The translations under genes and the position numbers were made by a program. A model generated the notes under the pieces. That model was not told where the DNA came from, searched no databases, and saw only the letters and a list, made by a program, of their open reading frames with translations. A DNA stretch of 64,000 nt from JBMNTP01 sp050945795 (GTDB lineage: Bacteria > Bacillota > Clostridia > Christensenellales > MGBC116941): NCBI GenBank assembly GCA_050945795.1, contig JBMNTP010000002.1:81835-145834 (forward strand). Reading direction: 5' to 3'. Below are positions 15,350 to 23,494 of this stretch, one piece after another; the first letter of the stretch is position 1; each line of letters starts with the position of its first letter.

Positions 15350-16681
15350 TTAAAGCGTGCGCATATATTTTTGTATTTCCCAATCATGCACCTGTGTGCG
15401 GTATTCATCCCATTCCTGCGTTTTGGCCTTTATGTAATTGTTGAATATATGCTCTCCCAGCGTTTCTTTTACCAAATCGCTATTGGAGAATTCAAAGAGC
15501 GCCTCTTTAAGGCTTGACGGCAGACTGCCTACGCCGTGTTTGCACCGCTCCTCCTCGCACATGCCAAATATATTCGCCTCAACTGCGGGCGGCGGTATCA
15601 ATTCATTTTCTATGCCGTCAAGCCCCGCCGCCAACACTAATGCCAGCTCAAGATACGGATTGCAGGCGGGGTCTGGCGAGCGCAGCTCTGTACGGGTAGC
15701 CATGCCGCGCGCCGCGGGTATGCGTATAAGCGGGCTTCTGTTTCTTGCCGACCATGCTATGTAGCAAGGCGCTTCATAGCCGGGAATAAGCCTTTTATAT
15801 GAGTTTACGACAGGGTTTGTAACAGCCGTTATCGCTCTTATATGCTTAAGCAGTCCGGCTATAAAATGATATGCCGTCTTGCTAAGCTGAAGCTCGCCGT
15901 CTTGATCATAGAACGCGTTTTGCCCGTCCTTCATAAGCGACATATTCGTATGCATACCCGAGCCGTTTACGCCACGCTTGGGCTTTGGCATAAAAGTGGC
16001 GTGCAGCCCGTGATTTTTGGCTATGGCATGAACAACGAGCTTAAACGTCATTATATTATCGGCGGCGCTCAGCGCATCCCCATATTTAAAGTCAATCTCA
16101 TGCTGCCCCGGCGCCCCTTCGTGATGCGACGCCTCTATTTCAAAACCTAGCCCCTCCAGCGCTATACACATGTCTCGGCGCGCGTTTTCGCCAAGGTCGA
16201 GCGGCCCGAGGTCAAAATACCCCGCCTCGTCATGCGTTTCAAGTGTCGGCTGCCCGCCTTCTCCCAGCATGAATAAAAAGAACTCCAGCTCCGCCCCTAC
16301 ATTAAACGTATAGCCCATAGACGCCGCCTTTTTAACCATCCTTTTAAGCACATATCGCGGATCGCCCTCAAACGGCTGTCCGTCCGGCGTATAGACATCG
16401 CATATAAGCCGGGCCACCTTGCCCTGCTGCGGCCGCCACGGCAGCACAGCAAAAGTGTCAAGGTCGGGATAAAGGTACTGGTCGCTTTCCTCAATGCGCA
16501 CAAAACCGTCTATCGACGAGCCATCGAACATGACCTTGTTGTCGAGCGCCTTTTCAAGCTGACTTTTGGTAATCGACATGTTTTTAAGTGTGCCGAAAGT
16601 GTCGGTGAATTGTAACCTTATAAAATGGATGTCGTTTTCATCAACCAATTTTATAATATCCTGCCTTGTATATTTAGCCAA
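15350..16681 (-). CDS. glnA: Glutamine synthetase, type I
   Basis: A 443-aa enzyme making glutamine from glutamate, ammonia and ATP. Seen: beta-grasp N-domain (FTDTFGTLKNM), VGAELEFFLF, HHEGAPGQHEIDFKYGDAL, the active-site block NGSGMHTNMS and NRSPLIRIPAARG. Size and the lack of the 25-residue insert and adenylylation tyrosine fit the GSI-alpha class, which is controlled by feedback and partner proteins. TTG at 16681 is chosen: GGGGGAA lies 5 bases upstream and MAKYTRQDI is the family N-terminus. An intrinsic hairpin and U-run lie between its promoter and start codon. A PII gene follows. Confidence 0.97.
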   Translation of the reverse strand: MAKYTRQDIIKLVDENDIHFIRLQFTDTFGTLKNMSITKSQLEKALDNKVMFDGSSIDGFVRIEESDQYLYPDLDTFAVLPWRPQQGKVARLICDVYTPDGQPFEGDPRYVLKRMVKKAASMGYTFNVGAELEFFLFMLGEGGQPTLETHDEAGYFDLGPLDLGENARRDMCIALEGLGFEIEASHHEGAPGQHEIDFKYGDALSAADNIMTFKLVVHAIAKNHGLHATFMPKPKRGVNGSGMHTNMSLMKDGQNAFYDQDGELQLSKTAYHFIAGLLKHIRAITAVTNPVVNSYKRLIPGYEAPCYIAWSARNRSPLIRIPAARGMATRTELRSPDPACNPYLELALVLAAGLDGIENELIPPPAVEANIFGMCEEERCKHGVGSLPSSLKEALFEFSNSDLVKETLGEHIFNNYIKAKTQEWDEYRTQVHDWEIQKYMRTL

Positions 16682-16712
16682 AAAGATTCCCCCAATCTTT
16701 AATTTTAAATCC

Positions 16713-16748
16713 AAAAAAGACGCTCCAAACCCGCAAGGTCGGAACGCC
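16713..16748 (-). terminator. Terminator-like hairpin in the glnA leader
   Basis: On the minus strand GGCGTTCC (16748-16741) pairs with GGAGCGTC (16726-16719, two G-U pairs), the stem can continue inward as GACC/GGGTT, and six T follow at 16718-16713. It starts about 11 bases after the predicted transcription start and ends 31 bases before the TTG start, so it would act as an attenuator of glnA. Confidence 0.6.
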
Positions 16749-16765
16749 TTTATTCCATCTCGGCT

Positions 16766-16794
16766 ATTATAGCATACCGATATTTGCATATCAA
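16766..16794 (-). promoter_or_regulatory. Sigma-A promoter of glnA
   Basis: On the minus strand TTGATA, 17 bases, TATAAT. It lies 85 bases upstream of the TTG start, upstream of the leader hairpin. Confidence 0.75.
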
Positions 16795-16842
16795 TAAAAT
16801 ATATTTGCACGCGAACTAATATTTATAGTCGTCCTCGTAGCT

Positions 16843-18744
16843 TCAAAGTCTATCTAGCTCCCTTTGCCACATATTCACCGACGCGTCGCTCGGCATACGC
16901 CAATCGCTCCTCGGCGATAGCGTCACAGAGCCTATCTTCGGCCCGTCCGGCAGACACGAACGCTTAAACTGCTGCGAGAAAAACCTCTTGTAAAAAACCT
17001 TGAGCCATTTAAGTATCTCCTCGGCACTATACTCATTTTCATACGCCAAAGCGCATAACCTAAAAACTTTGCCCGGCGAAAAACCCAGCCTTACTATATT
17101 GTACAGGAAAAAGTCATGCAGCTCATACGGCCCTATAATATCCTCCGTCTGCTGCGATATAGCGCCTTTAGACGGCGGCAGTAGCTCCGGACTTACCGGC
17201 GTATCCAAAACATCCTCAAGCGCCGCCTTAAGCGCCTTATTTTGCGCCCTATCCGCCTCATACTTTACAAGATGCCTTACCAGCGTCTTTGGCACCGCCG
17301 AATTTACAGCGTACATAGACATATGGTCTCCATTATACGTTGCCCACCCCAGCGCCAGCTCCGAAAGATCACCTGTTCCTATAACCAGCCCGTTAATCTG
17401 ATTTGCTATATCCATAAGCACCTGCGTACGTTCGCGCGCCTGCGCGTTTTCATACACAGTATCTTTTATGTTCGGATCATGCCCTATATCCCTAAAATGC
17501 AGCGCTACCGCCTCTTTTATATTAACCTCTCTTAAAGTAACGCCGAGCGCTCCCGATATAGATAGCGCGTTATTATATGTGCGCTTAGATGTGCCAAAGC
17601 ATGGCATTGTTACAGCGTGTATTCCGGCGCGCGGCAGTCCGAGCATATCAAACGCGCGCACCGCGACAAGTATCGCCAGAGTTGAGTCCAGCCCTCCTGA
17701 TATGCCTATCGCCACATTCTCGCATCCCGCCGCCCTAAGCCGCGTTTTAAGCCCCGTCGACTGCATGGCGAGTATATCCTCACACCTTTGCTTGCGCTCA
17801 CCATCTGCCTCCGGCACAAAAGGATGCCTGTCGATGCTTCTTAAAAGCTCGGCTTTAACTATATCCATTTCAAATTCTACAACTATATGTCCGCGATCAT
17901 CCGGCACAAATGTATTCATGCGCCGCCTATCGTCGCACATTCTAAAAACGTCTATATCGCTTACTATGCTGCCGGTAGCAAACCTTTTCGCCTCACAAAG
18001 CATGGCGCCGTTTTCAGCTATCATATTCTGCCCCGCGAACACCATATCCGTTGTAGATTCGCCTTCTCCAGCGTTGGCGTATACATAGCCGCATATCAGC
18101 CGCGCCGACTGTGTTTTAACAAGCTGCCTGCGATAATCAGCTTTACTCACCGTTTCATCGCTGGCGGAAAGATTTGCTATAATAGCCGCCCCCGCCACCG
18201 CATGCCTTAAAGAAGGCGGAGCCGGCGTCCAAAGGTCCTCGCATATCTCTACAGCAAGTGTAAACTCCGGCATGTTGGCGCATCTAAATAATATGTCTGC
18301 ACCAAATGGCACATTATCTTCGCCAATGTTTATATACTTTACGCCTTCTGGGGCGGCGGCGAAATGCCGCAGCTCATAAAACTCGGCGTAATTAGGTATG
18401 TTTGATTTAGGCACCAAGCCGAGTATGCCGCCCTTGTGCAATACGGCGGCGCAGTTATAAAGCTTTCCTAAAACCGCTACCGGCAATCCTACCACAATAA
18501 CAGCGTCAATTGAGGCGGTTGCCTGCCGTATGCTTTTTAGCGCATCAAAAGCAGCGGATATAAGCGTCCTTTGAAGGAATAAGTCGCCGCAGGTATAGCC
18601 GGTAACGCAAAGCTCGGGAAATACAATCAGCTTGGCGTCCGCGTTTTCCATAACCCGCTCTATAACCGCCTTAGCGTTATAATCGCAGTCGGCGACTCTA
18701 ATTTCCGGCGTGCAGGCCGCGGCCTTTATAAACCCATGTATCAC
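16843..18744 (-). CDS. nadE: Glutamine-dependent NAD+ synthetase
   Basis: A 633-aa two-domain enzyme for the last step of NAD synthesis. The N-terminal nitrilase-type glutaminase (about 1-290) shows the catalytic Glu in VFPELCVTGYTCGD and the Cys in LAVEICEDLW; the C-terminal synthetase (about 320-633) shows the PP-loop GISGGLDSTLAI and GTGDLSELALGWATYNGD. Ammonia is passed from the first to the second domain, so glutamine is the nitrogen source. GTG at 18744 is chosen: AAAGGAGC lies upstream and the start overlaps the previous stop as GTGA. It is the last gene of a four-gene run. Confidence 0.96.
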   Translation of the reverse strand: MIHGFIKAAACTPEIRVADCDYNAKAVIERVMENADAKLIVFPELCVTGYTCGDLFLQRTLISAAFDALKSIRQATASIDAVIVVGLPVAVLGKLYNCAAVLHKGGILGLVPKSNIPNYAEFYELRHFAAAPEGVKYINIGEDNVPFGADILFRCANMPEFTLAVEICEDLWTPAPPSLRHAVAGAAIIANLSASDETVSKADYRRQLVKTQSARLICGYVYANAGEGESTTDMVFAGQNMIAENGAMLCEAKRFATGSIVSDIDVFRMCDDRRRMNTFVPDDRGHIVVEFEMDIVKAELLRSIDRHPFVPEADGERKQRCEDILAMQSTGLKTRLRAAGCENVAIGISGGLDSTLAILVAVRAFDMLGLPRAGIHAVTMPCFGTSKRTYNNALSISGALGVTLREVNIKEAVALHFRDIGHDPNIKDTVYENAQARERTQVLMDIANQINGLVIGTGDLSELALGWATYNGDHMSMYAVNSAVPKTLVRHLVKYEADRAQNKALKAALEDVLDTPVSPELLPPSKGAISQQTEDIIGPYELHDFFLYNIVRLGFSPGKVFRLCALAYENEYSAEEILKWLKVFYKRFFSQQFKRSCLPDGPKIGSVTLSPRSDWRMPSDASVNMWQRELDRL

Positions 18745-19238
18745 GGCAAAAGCTCCTTTCGAACGGACATCCACACCTTAAGCCTGTCCTCCATGCTTCT
18801 CATTGTCTTTGTAGGTATAGGACTTGTGCTCGGCAAAGTCAGCGTTGGCTTTGTTAAGCCGGCAAAATATTTTTTATATACCGCCGCCGCTTTCGCCCCG
18901 TTAAAGGCAAGCAGCCTTATGCCGGGATACGCGTCAAGCAGCGCCGGTATATCGTTGGGTTTTTCATTTATAATATCTTTATCAAGGCTGCCCGGCCTTA
19001 CGCAACTGTCTATAACATCCCACAGCCCCACTCGGCTTTCAAGCAAAGTATTAAGTCTAGTTTTGTATTCGCCGTCAAGCGGCTTTCCAATAACGCTAGA
19101 CATTATAGGCCAAAAGTAGTTGCGCTCATGCCCGTAATACTGCCGCTTTCTTAAAGATGCCGCTCCGGGCATGGAACCGAGTATTAAAAGCCGCGTATCG
19201 CTGTTTATAACCGGGTCAAACGAGAAAATCTCATCCAT
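18741..19238 (-). CDS. Hypoxanthine-DNA glycosylase (UDG superfamily, family 6)
   Basis: A 165-aa DNA repair protein. Motif 1 LILGSMPGAASLRKRQYYGH with NYFWPI, and motif 2 LPSTSPIP near the C-terminus, match the family that removes hypoxanthine (deaminated adenine) from DNA. The ATG at 19238 overlaps the panE stop by one base (TGATG) and gives the family N-terminus; an upstream start at 19283 would lie inside panE. It is followed by nadE through a 4-base GTGA overlap. A link between base deamination repair and NAD synthesis is not obvious and the pairing may be mere operon packing. Confidence 0.88.
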   Translation of the reverse strand: MDEIFSFDPVINSDTRLLILGSMPGAASLRKRQYYGHERNYFWPIMSSVIGKPLDGEYKTRLNTLLESRVGLWDVIDSCVRPGSLDKDIINEKPNDIPALLDAYPGIRLLAFNGAKAAAVYKKYFAGLTKPTLTLPSTSPIPTKTMRSMEDRLKVWMSVRKELLP

Positions 19239-20161
19239 CAGCTCATGTCGGCCTTTTTTTCGAGCGCTTTTATGCATGTGCAAAGGAGGGAGTTCACCGG
19301 CGTGGGTATGCCGTACTTTTCGCCCCTTCTCGCCACTTCGCCGCCCATTATATCCGTTTCAGTAGGCCGCCCCGCCTCAACATCTTGCAGCATAGACGTT
19401 TTGCCGCCGCTCGATAAAACGCTCACTATTTGACGCCATTCGAGAACATCGCTTTCGCCAAGCTTTGCTCCGCTTTTTGCCGCCACCGCCGCGCATTCTC
19501 TCATCGCCGCCTCAACAAGCTCGCCGGCCTCGGGTATAGAGCGCAGCAGACCGAAATCCAAACCCAGCACCGCCGAAACCTGATTAACTCCGCAGTTGAG
19601 CATGAACTTTTTCCATATAGCGTAAATCATATCGTCCGGCACTTCATATGTAATGCCCGCCTCGTCAAAAAGCGCAGATATCGCCTTTACAGCCTCGTCC
19701 TTTTCGCGGTTATCAGCCCTGCCAAAGCGTATTATTCCTAGCGTTGTAAAGGTGGTGGCGCGTCCTTGCCTAAGCGCGTCTATAGCTACCGATAATCCGT
19801 AAATAATATTCTTGTCGCCAAACTCCGCGGCAATCGCCTCCTCGCTTTCTATGCCGTTCATAAGCGAGAGTATAAGCGTATTTTCCCCGACATGGCTTTT
19901 CATATCTTTAATAGCCTGCTCAAGCTGGCCGGCCTTAACGCTTACAATTATAAGCTCGGCGTCGCCTTTGCCCTCGTCAGGCTTTACATACTTAATATTA
20001 AGCGGCTCACCGTTCGCCGTTACGCCTTCTTTTTCATACGAGCTTTTGCGCTCACCATCGAGTATGGCCCAAGCCTCCACTCTTTCAAGCTTGCATATAG
20101 CCGACGCGTAAGCCGTACCTATCGCGCCAAGCCCCATAAAAACAATCTTTTTTAAGTCCAA
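19238..20161 (-). CDS. panE: 2-dehydropantoate 2-reductase (ketopantoate reductase)
   Basis: A 307-aa NADPH enzyme of the ApbA/PanE family, giving pantoate for coenzyme A. It has the Rossmann motif MGLGAIGTAYA, VSVKAGQLEQAI, LSLMNGIESEE and the catalytic-domain block IWKKFMLNCGVNQVSAVLG with the conserved lysine. Many genomes carry several ApbA/PanE paralogues of unknown substrate, and no panB, panC or panD is close, so a role in pantothenate synthesis is likely but not proved. It is 25 bases after the GH36-like gene and overlaps the glycosylase gene. Confidence 0.85.
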   Translation of the reverse strand: MDLKKIVFMGLGAIGTAYASAICKLERVEAWAILDGERKSSYEKEGVTANGEPLNIKYVKPDEGKGDAELIIVSVKAGQLEQAIKDMKSHVGENTLILSLMNGIESEEAIAAEFGDKNIIYGLSVAIDALRQGRATTFTTLGIIRFGRADNREKDEAVKAISALFDEAGITYEVPDDMIYAIWKKFMLNCGVNQVSAVLGLDFGLLRSIPEAGELVEAAMRECAAVAAKSGAKLGESDVLEWRQIVSVLSSGGKTSMLQDVEAGRPTETDIMGGEVARRGEKYGIPTPVNSLLCTCIKALEKKADMS

Positions 20162-20186
20162 TTTTGCTCTCCTGTATCAAATAGTT

Positions 20187-22448
20187 TTAACCCGTCACGC
20201 CTACATGATACACCCTTGAGCCGTTTACGGCAAGCCCCGCCGCCTGCTCTCCTAGAACCGTTTCCCTCGGTTTAAAGCCGACGTACATAAGAGCGTCGCC
20301 TCCGGCTAAAAAGCTCTGCTGCTCTATATAAGTCCTGTTTTTAGCGAACGCCTGCCCGCTTATCAAAAGCCCCCGCTTTATAAAAGGCAAAATGCCGTCA
20401 TTATCCTTAATGCTTATAACCTGCCTTCTGGAGCTAAGCGTGTATACCTTTTCGGGATCAAGGCCGAGGAATTTAATCCTTGGCGCATCGCTTAATCTCA
20501 TGGCGTCGTTAGGGTAAACGCCCATAATCGCTTCGCTCATGCCCTCCGATACAACCTGCCATCTAATAGCATCACCTAAAGCGGTATCCGCCCTTAGCAG
20601 CGCGCCATATTGCAGCAGCGCGCGGTTCTTTTTATAAAACTCTATCTGCTTTGTTATCGCCTTTATATTCGGCTTTTTAATAGCGTTAAGGTTTAGCTGA
20701 TAGCCAAGAGCGCCAAACGCCGCAGCATTAAAACCATGCTCCAAAGCGCTCGCCCCTTCTAGCCTTTCTCTATCCTCACAAATATGCGACGACAGGCAGG
20801 ATACAGGATATCCATACGACGCCGCGCGCCGCGCCATAAGATTGGAATCGACTCCCTCTCCCCCTCCCGCCGACATAAGCGGCATATACGCCAGCATACC
20901 AAGATTGAACCTGCCCACCGACGGCCCCGCCGATTCAAACAAAACATCCGGAAACTCGGCTGTAAGCCGCTCTAATATTTTGTATAGCCCCATTATATAC
21001 TTATGCATAAATCCGCCCTGCCCTTCAAGCCTTGGCGAATACATGTCGGTAACGCTCCTTAGCATATCCCATCTTACATAGCCGAGGTTGCCGCTCTTTA
21101 TAATCTTCCTTACCGTTTCTATAACATGCTCACGCACATTTTCGCGTGTAAGGTCTAGGAGCAGCCGCCCGCTTGAAGCTAAAGGCGTTCTCATAAGCGC
21201 CGATATAACCCAGTCCGAATGCTCTTTATATACTTCGCTATCAGCGCTTACCGCCTCCGGCTCTATGCAAAGGCCGAGTTTTAGCCCTGTCGCCTGTATC
21301 TTTCTTCCGAGCGCCTTAAGCCCGCCCGGCAGTTTAGATCTATCCGCCTTCCAGTCGCCCGCGATATGCTTATCTCCGGTCGAGCCGCCGCTCCACCCAT
21401 CACCCACCACAAAATACTCCATGCCGAGCGCCGCCGCCTTTTTAGCCAAAGACAGCAATACGCCCTCATCAAAAGCGTAACCCGTTGCCCCCCAAGTGTT
21501 AAACATTACCGGCCGCTCCAGTCCCCGCCATCTTCTGCTTATTATATGGCTGTTTGCAAAATCATGCATGCCGCGGCTAAGGCCGTTAAGTCCGCTGTGA
21601 CTAAAAGATAATACCGCCTCTGGAGCGCAAAAAGATTCGCCCGGCTTAATGTTCCATTCAAAGCCGTCGGGGTTTATGCCGCCCATTACTCTTATATGCC
21701 CATCTGCCGACGCCTCCGCCAGCACCTGGTGAGGGCCGGAATATATAAGGTTAAAACCGTAACACTCGCCGGTGTTTTCACGGCAGTCGGCGCTTTTTAT
21801 AATAAAAAACGGATTTTGCGCTCCGTTTAAGCCGCCTATGCCATGTTGTCCCATTGTAAGCCGCCTCTCGCTCATGCCCATTTCCCCGCCCGCCTCGCCA
21901 CCAAAGCATACCATGCTGTAATCGCCGGGCATAAGGTCTATTTGATAGCTCATCATGGCATCGAGCCTAAAAGGCGCATCGCCTATGTTAATAATGCGCG
22001 CCGATCTTGTGATAACATCGCATTTTTCATATACAGTATAATAAAGCTCTAGCACCGCCCCGAGCACGCAATCAGCCAGCCTTATAACAAGCGTTTTATT
22101 TTCGCCGTGCCCGTCATCAGCGTAAGGCAGGCCGGGTATTTCCGGCTTGTTTCGCAGCAGCTCATGCGATTCATATTTAAAATCGCATATCAGAGTGCCG
22201 TCACTTATCATTATAGGGCTTTTTCTAAAATCTCCACGCCCAAACCCGCTGTATTCATAGCTCTGCCGGCCCAAACAAACGGTATCGCCGTTATCCTCAT
22301 TTTCATCATATAAAAAGGAATAATCACCCATACGGAAAATATTGCGCCCATAATAAACATGTCCGAGATAGCCGGAAGGCAATACACGGATTATGTATGC
22401 GGTATTTTGCGTTATAAGATGGAATATATCCTTTTGTATGCTGATCAT
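20187..22448 (-). CDS. GH36-family glycosidase (alpha-galactosidase-like) with altered active site
   Basis: A 753-aa protein with GH36 architecture: N-terminal beta-sandwich (to about 300), (beta/alpha)8 barrel, C-terminal beta domain. Barrel blocks resemble the family: FNTWGATGYAFDE, DGWSG, GLKLGLCIEPEAVSADSEVY, the nucleophile block LGYVRWDMLRS (family KWDMN) and ESAGPSVGRFNLGMLAYMP. But NNWEA is NTWGA, DDGW is GDGW, KWD is RWD, and the SDDTDA acid/base segment is replaced by SAGGGEGVDSN. The fold is clear, but ordinary alpha-galactosidase activity is doubtful. No signal peptide is visible, so it is cytosolic. No sugar transporter is next to it; panE follows at 25 bases. Confidence 0.85.
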   Translation of the reverse strand: MISIQKDIFHLITQNTAYIIRVLPSGYLGHVYYGRNIFRMGDYSFLYDENEDNGDTVCLGRQSYEYSGFGRGDFRKSPIMISDGTLICDFKYESHELLRNKPEIPGLPYADDGHGENKTLVIRLADCVLGAVLELYYTVYEKCDVITRSARIINIGDAPFRLDAMMSYQIDLMPGDYSMVCFGGEAGGEMGMSERRLTMGQHGIGGLNGAQNPFFIIKSADCRENTGECYGFNLIYSGPHQVLAEASADGHIRVMGGINPDGFEWNIKPGESFCAPEAVLSFSHSGLNGLSRGMHDFANSHIISRRWRGLERPVMFNTWGATGYAFDEGVLLSLAKKAAALGMEYFVVGDGWSGGSTGDKHIAGDWKADRSKLPGGLKALGRKIQATGLKLGLCIEPEAVSADSEVYKEHSDWVISALMRTPLASSGRLLLDLTRENVREHVIETVRKIIKSGNLGYVRWDMLRSVTDMYSPRLEGQGGFMHKYIMGLYKILERLTAEFPDVLFESAGPSVGRFNLGMLAYMPLMSAGGGEGVDSNLMARRAASYGYPVSCLSSHICEDRERLEGASALEHGFNAAAFGALGYQLNLNAIKKPNIKAITKQIEFYKKNRALLQYGALLRADTALGDAIRWQVVSEGMSEAIMGVYPNDAMRLSDAPRIKFLGLDPEKVYTLSSRRQVISIKDNDGILPFIKRGLLISGQAFAKNRTYIEQQSFLAGGDALMYVGFKPRETVLGEQAAGLAVNGSRVYHVGVTG

Positions 22449-22625
22449 GCCGGCCCCCCTATTGTGGCAGTACCGCCGTACGCATTTTCGTTCGCGGCCC
22501 GCCGGCTTATCAAATATTTTCGTATCTTTCTAAGTATAATAGCCGCCTCCGCTCCCATGAGCCTCATAAAACAGACGTTATATCGCTAAAATCAAAAAAT
22601 TATCACAAAATATATACCATTTGTA

Positions 22626-22645
22626 TTCATATGTGAATATATGAA
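22626..22645. promoter_or_regulatory. Perfect inverted repeat, possible operator
   Basis: TTCATAT and ATATGAA, exact complements, are separated by 6 bases (GTGAAT). It lies between two divergent genes and 26 bases ahead of the candidate mscL -35 box. The regulator is unknown. Confidence 0.4.
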
Positions 22646-22670
22646 CACTTGTAATTTTGTATTCGGACTA

Positions 22671-22699
22671 TTGCAATAAATGCACTTCGGTGGTATGTT
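22671..22699 (+). promoter_or_regulatory. Candidate promoter of mscL
   Basis: TTGCAA at 22671-22676, 17 bases, TATGTT at 22694-22699. The -10 box is imperfect (4 of 6). Confidence 0.45.
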
Positions 22700-22710
22700 C
22701 TTGTTGTCGA

Positions 22711-22778
22711 GTCGGCGCTTGCGTACCGGCTTTATATCTCAATATACAGGTATAAAGCCATTGCGCGCGCCGACCACC
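22711..22778 (+). ncRNA. Structured leader candidate upstream of mscL
   Basis: GTCGGCGC (22711-22718) pairs perfectly with GCGCCGAC (22767-22774), and inside it GGCTTTATA (22728-22736) pairs perfectly with TATAAAGCC (22751-22759). An outer alternative is GGTGGT (22689-22694) with ACCACC (22773-22778). No T-run follows. It does not match any riboswitch class I can recall. Confidence 0.45.
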
Positions 22779-22874
22779 ATAATGCGGCCTCGTATGCGCT
22801 TATTATTCGCGCCACGGCAGGCGACTATCCAATAAAAAACGAGGCGCGTAAATTTTGATACGGAGAAAAGAGCT

Positions 22875-23339
22875 TTGAAATTGTGGAAAGAATTTAAGGA
22901 GTTTATAGCGCGGGGCAATGTTATCGACCTCGCAGTCGGCGTTATGATAGGCGGAGCGTTCAATAAAATAGTAACCTCCATTGTCAACGACCTGTTTATG
23001 CCGCTTATTAGCCTGCTTACCGGCGGCATCGAATTTACTGCTTTATTTGTACCGCTCGATGGCAACTCATACCCCAGCCTTCAAGCCGCTGTGGACGCCG
23101 AGGCCCCTATATTAAGCTACGGCGCATTTATAGGCTCAATTATAGACTTCCTTTTGCTGGCGCTGTGCGTATTTCTAATAGTTAAGCTTATAAATAGAGT
23201 GCGTTCGAAAAACGCCGCGACCGAACCCGAGCCGGCTGTGGAATTTATATGCCCGTTTTGCATGAGCAGCGTAAACGAAAAAGCCACGCGTTGCCCGCAT
23301 TGCACTTCACCGCTGCCGGATGGGCCTCAAAAAGTCTAA
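22875..23339 (+). CDS. mscL: Large-conductance mechanosensitive channel with C-terminal zinc ribbon
   Basis: A 154-aa inner-membrane channel that opens under membrane tension to release solutes on osmotic downshock. TM1 follows the short N-terminal helix (WKEFKEFIARGNVIDLAVGV, then MIGGAFNKIV), and TM2 is IIDFLLLALCVFLIVKLIN. After the usual C-terminal helix there is a two-CxxC zinc ribbon, CPFC and CPHC, a tail known in several Firmicute MscL proteins. The TTG at 22875 has GGAG 9 bases upstream. The gene stands alone. Confidence 0.95.
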   Translation: MKLWKEFKEFIARGNVIDLAVGVMIGGAFNKIVTSIVNDLFMPLISLLTGGIEFTALFVPLDGNSYPSLQAAVDAEAPILSYGAFIGSIIDFLLLALCVFLIVKLINRVRSKNAATEPEPAVEFICPFCMSSVNEKATRCPHCTSPLPDGPQKV

Positions 23340-23360
23340 TTCGAAAATAAATATGTAAAA

Positions 23361-23490
23361 AATCCCTCTAACGCCGTTTTACATCTCCATTTGTGAGCGT
23401 CGAGAGAGCGGCATGCCGGATAATGCCTCATATGGAGCAACATTCCTATAAGAATACGTCCTCTCGGGCATATTCTAGAAAAGAGGGATT
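23361..23490 (+). promoter_or_regulatory. Leader that can hide the ribosome binding site
   Basis: AATCCCTCT (23361-23369) is exactly complementary to AGAGGGATT (23482-23490), which contains the Shine-Dalgarno sequence of the next gene. A nested pair CGAGAG (23401-23406) with CTCTCG (23461-23466) lies inside. The whole could fold as a closed multi-branch element that blocks translation. Confidence 0.4.
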
Positions 23491-23494
23491 ATCT

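Larger units (their letters stand above)
22449..22874. other. Divergent intergenic region between the GH36-like gene and mscL
   Basis: No gene is seen in these 426 bases. The region holds an AT-rich centre with the inverted repeat TTCATAT-n6-ATATGAA at 22626-22645, a candidate promoter for mscL (22671-22699) and a foldable leader (22711-22778). Confidence 0.6.

Noticed and set aside
15350..16810. glnA start at 16810
   Set aside because: The first 43 codons cover the promoter and leader hairpin; TTG 16681 has the RBS and the family N-terminus.
22739..23065. Minus-strand ORF under mscL
   Set aside because: Shadow of mscL and of the leader hairpins.
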